Source: an uncultured Lachnospiraceae bacterium
GTDB taxonomy: Bacteria; Bacillota; Clostridia; Lachnospirales; Lachnospiraceae
Length of the DNA: 8,755 bases
Assembly: GCA_937910785.1 (NCBI GenBank)
Contig: CALDLG010000095.1
Location: 1-8,755, forward strand
Direction of reading: 5' to 3'
Shown here: positions 6,356-8,755 of the stretch, one piece after another
How positions within the stretch are numbered: position 1 is the stretch's first letter
Layout of the letters: each line of letters begins with the position of its first letter
Notes under the pieces: model-generated
Databases searched by the model: none
Told to the model about the DNA's origin: nothing
The model's input: only the letters and a program-made list of their open reading frames with translations
Position numbers and translations under genes: made by a program

Positions 6356-7005
6356 AGCGCATCCCATCCGATCAGAAAAATCATGCCAACCGCTTCTAAA
6401 ACTCCCAGCAGAAGAATCCCCAGCTTCCCCGGCAGCCCCGGCTTTCTGATTTCCACAGGCAGCAGATAGCCTGCTCCCATCAGGATCAAAAGGACCGGAA
6501 AATAAAATATATTTTTGCACAGCTTACGGTCATACAGGAAATAGAGCGCGGGCAGAAATACCGCGATCGTCGTCACCGGAACGCCCAGATAGCTTTTCCG
6601 CTTCTCCTTTGTTTCCCGCTGTCTGTCCTCTTCCAGAACATTGAAGTATGCCAGACGAATCAGAGCACACAGGACAAATCCCCCGGCGATCACCCCGATC
6701 AGGGCATTTCCGTCAGAAATCATATAAACGAATATACCCGGCAGAACGCCGAAGCTGATCAGGTCGCTCAGAGAATCGATCTGAATGCCAAACCGCTTCT
6801 CCCGCTCCATCCGGTTCTTCGTCGCGGCCACCGCACCGTCAAACATATCACAGATTCCCGCAAGCAGCAGACAGAATACCGCATCCTGATACCTGCCGCC
6901 GATCGCCTTCAAAATGCCGCAGAAAGCGAACAACATTCCGCCATAGGTCAGTACAACCGTATAATCATAGTATCCAAGTAATTTTTTCTTCGTTTTCATA
7001 ATCAT
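6352..7005 (-). CDS. pssA: CDP-diacylglycerol-serine O-phosphatidyltransferase
   Basis: Makes phosphatidylserine from CDP-diacylglycerol and serine in the membrane, the step just before Psd. 217 residues with about six hydrophobic segments. The CDP-alcohol phosphatidyltransferase signature is at 53-81: Asp53, Asp56-Gly57, Ala60, Gly73, Asp77 and Asp81, keeping all four metal-binding aspartates. The Arg usually next to Ala60 is Ala61, and the spacing to Gly73 is 11 residues, longer than the usual 8. Further family-like blocks are RLAYFNVLEED (117-127) and YLGVPVTT (139-146). The Gly-Ile-Gln-Ile-Asp-Ser-Leu form and the neighbouring psd point to serine rather than glycerol phosphate as acceptor. 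The start at 7005 has AAAGGAG seven bases upstream; an upstream in-frame ATG at 7080 lies inside the VTT gene and lacks this site. Met3 (6999) is an alternative. There are 29 bases between it and the VTT gene. Confidence 0.93.
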   Translation of the reverse strand: MIMKTKKKLLGYYDYTVVLTYGGMLFAFCGILKAIGGRYQDAVFCLLLAGICDMFDGAVAATKNRMEREKRFGIQIDSLSDLISFGVLPGIFVYMISDGNALIGVIAGGFVLCALIRLAYFNVLEEDRQRETKEKRKSYLGVPVTTIAVFLPALYFLYDRKLCKNIFYFPVLLILMGAGYLLPVEIRKPGLPGKLGILLLGVLEAVGMIFLIGWDAL

Positions 7006-7034
7006 ACCCTCTCTCCTTTGATATGCCTGCGCTT

Positions 7035-7598
7035 TTATTGTATCAGCCCGAATGCCAGACTGTAGGCCAGAATACACCATGGTTTTCCAAGAATAATAAT
7101 CCAGATGAACTTTTTACTGTTCATCCGAATCAATCCGGAGAAATAACAGAGAAAATCATCCGGAAATAAAGGCAGCAGGGTAGCGATGAAAAGAAACCAG
7201 TCATAGGACCTGCTTTTCTCAATCCGTCTGCTCCATTTCTCGTACTGTTTCTGCGGAAACATGGCCTCCACAAGATTGATTCCATATTTCCGGGCAAGAA
7301 AATAAGCAATAATGGAGCCAAGGCTGATTCCGATATAATTACACCAGAAACCGGTCATGCTCCCAAATGCCACAGCTCCTGCCGCGCATCCCAGATATCC
7401 TGGCAAAACCGGAACAACTACCTGAACTGCCTGAAAAATCAGCAGGATAAGCGGCGCCGCCAGCCCAAACCCCTTCATGTAATTCTGCAAGGCCTCTACG
7501 GAATCAAACTGTTTTTCAAAAAGCAGCTTCAGCAGAAACAACACAAATACGATAAATCCAATGATTACCCAGATTTTTACGCATTTACCCTTACTCAT
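7035..7598 (-). CDS. VTT-domain (TVP38/TMEM64, DedA superfamily) membrane protein
   Basis: 187 residues, hydrophobic, with segments near 8-26, 45-64, 68-100, 133-150 and 163-185. VTT/SNARE-associated features are a Pro-Gly turn followed by a Gly/Ala-rich segment (PGYLGCAAGAVAFG, 66-79), a re-entrant-like stretch ending YFLARKYG (99-106, the F/YxxxR motif), and LLPLFPDDFLCYFSG (141-155). Relatives include bacterial DedA proteins linked to undecaprenyl-phosphate transport and the eukaryotic scramblases TMEM41B and VMP1. A lipid-translocating role is therefore plausible but inferred. It is the first gene of the operon with pssA, psd and PAP2, which suggests its cargo is phosphatidylserine, phosphatidylethanolamine or a related lipid. 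The start ATG at 7598 has AAGGAAGG nine bases upstream; a GTG nine bases earlier sits too close to that site. Confidence 0.9.
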   Translation of the reverse strand: MSKGKCVKIWVIIGFIVFVLFLLKLLFEKQFDSVEALQNYMKGFGLAAPLILLIFQAVQVVVPVLPGYLGCAAGAVAFGSMTGFWCNYIGISLGSIIAYFLARKYGINLVEAMFPQKQYEKWSRRIEKSRSYDWFLFIATLLPLFPDDFLCYFSGLIRMNSKKFIWIIILGKPWCILAYSLAFGLIQ

Positions 7599-7656
7599 CC
7601 GGCACACCCTTCCTTTCTTTCGTCTTTTCCATAACCGTTTCTTCCAATATAAACAA
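7591..7656 (-). CDS. Possible 21-codon leader ORF before the VTT gene
   Basis: A perfect AGGAGG (7672-7667) has no annotated gene at a suitable distance. Ten bases below it a TTG (7656-7654) opens a 21-codon ORF, also holding an internal ATG at codon 9, whose TAA (7593-7591) overlaps the VTT start region. The peptide is charged (about MFILEETVMEK...), with no signal or membrane segment. It could couple translation into the VTT gene. TTG start and ten-base spacing are both unfavourable, so this is tentative. Confidence 0.3.
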   Translation of the reverse strand: MFILEETVMEKTKERKGVPDE

Positions 7657-7733
7657 TAATTCTTAACCTCCTCTTACTTCTTTTCTTAAAAAATCTTAAC
7701 CCGTCTCCAAAATTTTCCTTACATATTATAAAA
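7599..7733 (-). other. A/T-rich leader region of the lipid operon
   Basis: About 135 bases between the kinase terminator and the VTT gene. On the minus strand they are purine-rich, with repeated TTAAGA (two copies) and the unpaired AGGAGG. A TATAAT occurs at 7730-7725, but its -35 position (AAGAAC) falls inside the terminator stem and does not match consensus, so the operon promoter is not located with confidence. Confidence 0.5.
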
Positions 7734-7770
7734 CGAAAAAAGAACGGGTTCTTCTTCAAAGAATCCCGTC
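7734..7770 (-). terminator. Intrinsic terminator of the kinase gene
   Basis: On the minus strand ACGGG (7769-7765) pairs with CCCGT (7748-7744), and TTCTT with AAGAA, with one bulged A and a loop of TGAAG. TCTTTTTTCG follows directly, a good T-run. It lies about 70 bases below the kinase stop. The plus strand also has a short T-run after the stem (7770-7775), but no plus-strand gene needs it. Confidence 0.88.
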
Positions 7771-7840
7771 TTTTTCATAAATTATCGTTTTATGTATCGA
7801 AATCTGAAACGAATCCGGAAGCTTTCTTCTTCCTGCCCGC

Positions 7841-8755
7841 TCACACGTTTCTATATTTTTCCCCGATGGCCCGCATATCGTCCCATTTCGCTTCCATATC
7901 CGCCACCAGCTTAAACTGTGTTCTCGCCCGGTCCAGATTATGGCCTTCCCTGTGAATCTTAAAATAAACATCTCCCTCCAGATAATCCGCCAGAAAACGG
8001 ATGCCACACTCATAGGTCATCAGCCTGGCTCCCATCGGAAGCATTTCGATCTCCAAATCCGTAAGGCTTCCGCCGCAGCCCTCCAGATACCCCTTCGTAA
8101 ACGCCTCATACAGAGACAGATCCAGTTCGATCTTACGCAGGTCTTTCTCGTCTTCCTCTCCCGTACTCGCTCCGAAACGAATGGAATCTCCGAAATCATA
8201 ATGGGAAAGTCCGGGCATAACGGTGTCGAGATCGATGATGCAGAGCGCCTTTCTGCTCTCCGCGTCGAACAGAATATTGTTTAATTTCGTATCGTTATGC
8301 GTTACCCTGAGCGGAAGCTTTCCGGCTGCAAGAAGGTCCGTCAGCACAGACGTATCTTTTTTTCTTGCGAGCGCAAAAGCAATCTCTTCCCTGACATGCT
8401 CTGCCCTGCCCATTCTGTCTTCTTCCACCGCTTTCAAAAATGCCTGAAAGCGGGAAGGAGTGTGATGAAAATTGGGAATTGTCTCATGCAGGTTCTTTGC
8501 CGGATAACCGGCGAGCATTCTCTGGAAATTGCCAAACGCTGTCGCACTGTCATAAAAATCCTTTGCGCTTTCCACTTTTTCCAGACAGACTGTCCGTTCA
8601 ATAAACAGAAACATTCTCCAATAATTTCCGATTCCATCCCGGCAATAATTTTCTCCGGTCTTCGTCTTTACCACGTTGAGCGTCTCCCTGTCCGGATCTT
8701 TGCCCTGCGAACCGATCACCTTCCGGAGATATTGCGTCACATGAACGATATTTTC
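7841..8755 (-). CDS. Aminoglycoside-phosphotransferase-fold sugar kinase (N-acetylhexosamine 1-kinase-like), 5' end missing
   Basis: 304 residues are visible, starting mid-protein at ENIVHVTQYL, so the frame continues past the window edge. The family is about 360 residues, so about 55 are missing, including the nucleotide-binding start of the N lobe. Kinase-fold residues, numbered from the first visible residue, are RVTHNDTKLNN (150-160) with catalytic Asp155 and Asn160 in the HxDxxxxN pattern, and IIDLDTVMPG (173-182) with the metal-binding Asp175-x-Asp177. LDTVMPGLSHYDFGDSIRF and the earlier FGNFQRMLAGYP match the Lachnospiraceae group related to bifidobacterial NahK, which phosphorylates GlcNAc/GalNAc at C1 after release from mucin or milk glycans. 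A role on another sugar or on an amino alcohol is possible. The gene ends at TGA 7841, followed by its own terminator, so it belongs to an upstream unit not shown. Confidence 0.88.
   Translation of the reverse strand, partial: ENIVHVTQYLRKVIGSQGKDPDRETLNVVKTKTGENYCRDGIGNYWRMFLFIERTVCLEKVESAKDFYDSATAFGNFQRMLAGYPAKNLHETIPNFHHTPSRFQAFLKAVEEDRMGRAEHVREEIAFALARKKDTSVLTDLLAAGKLPLRVTHNDTKLNNILFDAESRKALCIIDLDTVMPGLSHYDFGDSIRFGASTGEEDEKDLRKIELDLSLYEAFTKGYLEGCGGSLTDLEIEMLPMGARLMTYECGIRFLADYLEGDVYFKIHREGHNLDRARTQFKLVADMEAKWDDMRAIGEKYRNV

Noticed and set aside
7725..7730. TATAAT upstream of the VTT gene as operon promoter
   Set aside because: There is no acceptable -35 at 16-18 bases; that position lies in the kinase terminator stem. 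TATAAT alone is common in A/T-rich DNA.
7756..8013. Minus-strand 85-residue ORF at the kinase 3' end
   Set aside because: It is in another frame, overlaps the well-supported kinase C-terminus and runs through the terminator. It is a shadow.
8738..8740. GTG as the kinase start
   Set aside because: The frame stays open to the window edge, and the upstream residues ENIVH match the family, so this valine is internal.

Overview
The window is 8755 bases of a Firmicutes chromosome, most probably a Clostridia of the Lachnospiraceae type. This rests on protein style: CarA and CarB close to clostridial sequences, a clostridial short-form CDP-diacylglycerol-serine phosphatidyltransferase, a GGST-type phosphatidylserine decarboxylase, and an N-acetylhexosamine-kinase-like phosphotransferase of a kind common in gut Lachnospiraceae. 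Strong Shine-Dalgarno sites and mid-range GC fit this. It is an inference, not a database result.

Every supported gene lies on the minus strand, so transcription runs from high to low coordinates. In that order: (1) 8755-7841, the 3' part of a sugar kinase/aminoglycoside-phosphotransferase-fold gene, closed by a clear intrinsic terminator (7734-7770). (2) A tight four-gene membrane-lipid operon: a VTT-domain (TVP38/DedA-like) membrane protein, PssA, Psd and a PAP2/AUR1-like phosphatase, ending at a hairpin terminator (4681-4700). A possible 21-codon leader ORF precedes the VTT gene. (3) A one-pass membrane protein with a long acidic extracellular stalk built from a 12-residue repeat, ending in a small domain that looks like an OB fold. 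(4) carA-carB, with a good sigma-A promoter, three imperfect tandem repeats just upstream of it, and carB cut off by the window edge at codon 703.

The lipid operon forms a pathway. PssA makes phosphatidylserine from CDP-diacylglycerol and serine, and Psd decarboxylates it to phosphatidylethanolamine. The VTT protein is a candidate lipid transporter or scramblase, and the PAP2 enzyme a candidate lipid-phosphate hydrolase or head-group transferase. CarAB makes carbamoyl phosphate for arginine and pyrimidine synthesis.

I see no phage, IS element, CRISPR, tRNA or rRNA. Most of the window is ordinary chromosomal metabolism. The points worth a second look are the repeat-stalk protein, the VTT-Pss-Psd-PAP2 operon with its overlap and motif oddities, and the repeated element at the carAB promoter.
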